Assembly: GCA_917880885.1 (NCBI GenBank)
Contig: OU862927.1
Span: 38,033,571 to 38,097,570, forward strand
DNA length: 64,000 nt
Direction of reading: 5' to 3'
Source: Limnephilus marmoratus
Lineage: Eukaryota > Arthropoda > Insecta > Trichoptera > Limnephilidae
Made by a program: the position numbers and the translations under genes
Notes under the pieces: model-generated
The model's input: the letters and a program-made list of their open reading frames with translations, nothing else
Databases searched by the model: none
Told to the model about the DNA's origin: nothing
In this document: one piece after another, positions 63,826 through 64,000 of the stretch
Layout of the letters: each line of letters begins with the position of its first letter
Numbering within the stretch: position 1 is the first letter of the stretch

Positions 63826-64000
63826 TAGCTTCTCACAGGAGGCTCTGAGGAAAAAAATCCCTCAGAGCCTGTGTCATCCATTGGGATGCCGTTTGGAGGT
63901 TTTTTTAGGGAAAGGAAGGAGAGGAAGTTCTGGAAAGGAAATAGGTATTAGAGTGGGTAGAAATCCGGGGGTCAGTGTGTTCAGAAGTGACGGAAGAATG
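63826..64000 (-). repeat. Short element S5, cut by window edge
   Basis: The minus-strand 3' tail has stem CTCTGAGG/CCTCAGAG, then CCTCCTGTGAGAAG and an A-rich end at about 63826. It continues into the S1-family body (CTTCCTCTCCTTCCTTTCCC) to the edge. The stem shows a compensatory C.G to T.A change against other copies. Confidence 0.55.

Overview
The window is AT-rich nuclear DNA of a winged insect. The only host gene I recognise is the odorant receptor co-receptor Orco, a family confined to pterygote insects. Almost all the rest is transposable elements, whole, nested or decayed. The Orco protein looks slightly more hemipteran than dipteran or lepidopteran to me, but that is a weak impression and not a species call.

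Host gene. Five coding exons of Orco lie on the minus strand at 46976-47075 (start codon), 39101-39311, 37855-37991, 19823-19983 and 15905-16118. All five have GT/AG borders and matching phases. Together they give the first 274 residues of a protein that is usually about 475 residues long. The C-terminal exons were not found below 15905, so they should lie beyond the left edge. The introns are very large for this gene (about 7.7, 1.1, 17.9 and 3.7 kb, then more than 15.9 kb) because elements have accumulated in them.

Layout. 1-15.9 kb is intron filled with 5'-truncated LINE ends, tRNA-derived SINE copies and a short family ending in a conserved hairpin. 16.1-19.8 kb is a short intron with a MITE-like inverted repeat and an RTE-type LINE end. 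20.6-37.2 kb is a nested LINE block. It holds two head-to-tail copies of an R1-clade LINE (22436-31021 and 31022 to about 37150). The first copy is split by a full-length CR1-like LINE (22589-27683, 8-bp target duplication). The second carries ORF1, ORF2 with one in-frame stop, and a TTAGG-containing decamer minisatellite in its 5' leader. 39.6-41.8 kb is a SINE interrupted by a solo LTR (39784-40729) and an internally deleted mariner (40871-41815). 45490-46803 is a non-autonomous hAT element. 47.9-49.8 kb carries two piggyBac-type MITEs with TTAA duplications. 52067-61098 is a complete young Ty3/Gypsy-type LTR retrotransposon on the minus strand: identical-looking 1045-bp LTRs, gag, and pol reached by an apparent A_AAA_AAC -1 frameshift site directly before the gag stop. 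61628-62841 is a Tc1/mariner-type element with TA duplication whose transposase exon is split by an intron and whose catalytic core is missing.

The most interesting signals are structural. A two-tier 3' hairpin in one LINE/SINE family shows compensatory changes between copies. A hammerhead-like motif (CTGANGA, stem-loop, GAAAC) recurs at six loci. The R1-clade LINE forms a tandem and has an ORF1/ORF2 overlap that looks like termination-reinitiation. No wholly new gene system is evident. All calls come from reading the sequence, without database searches.
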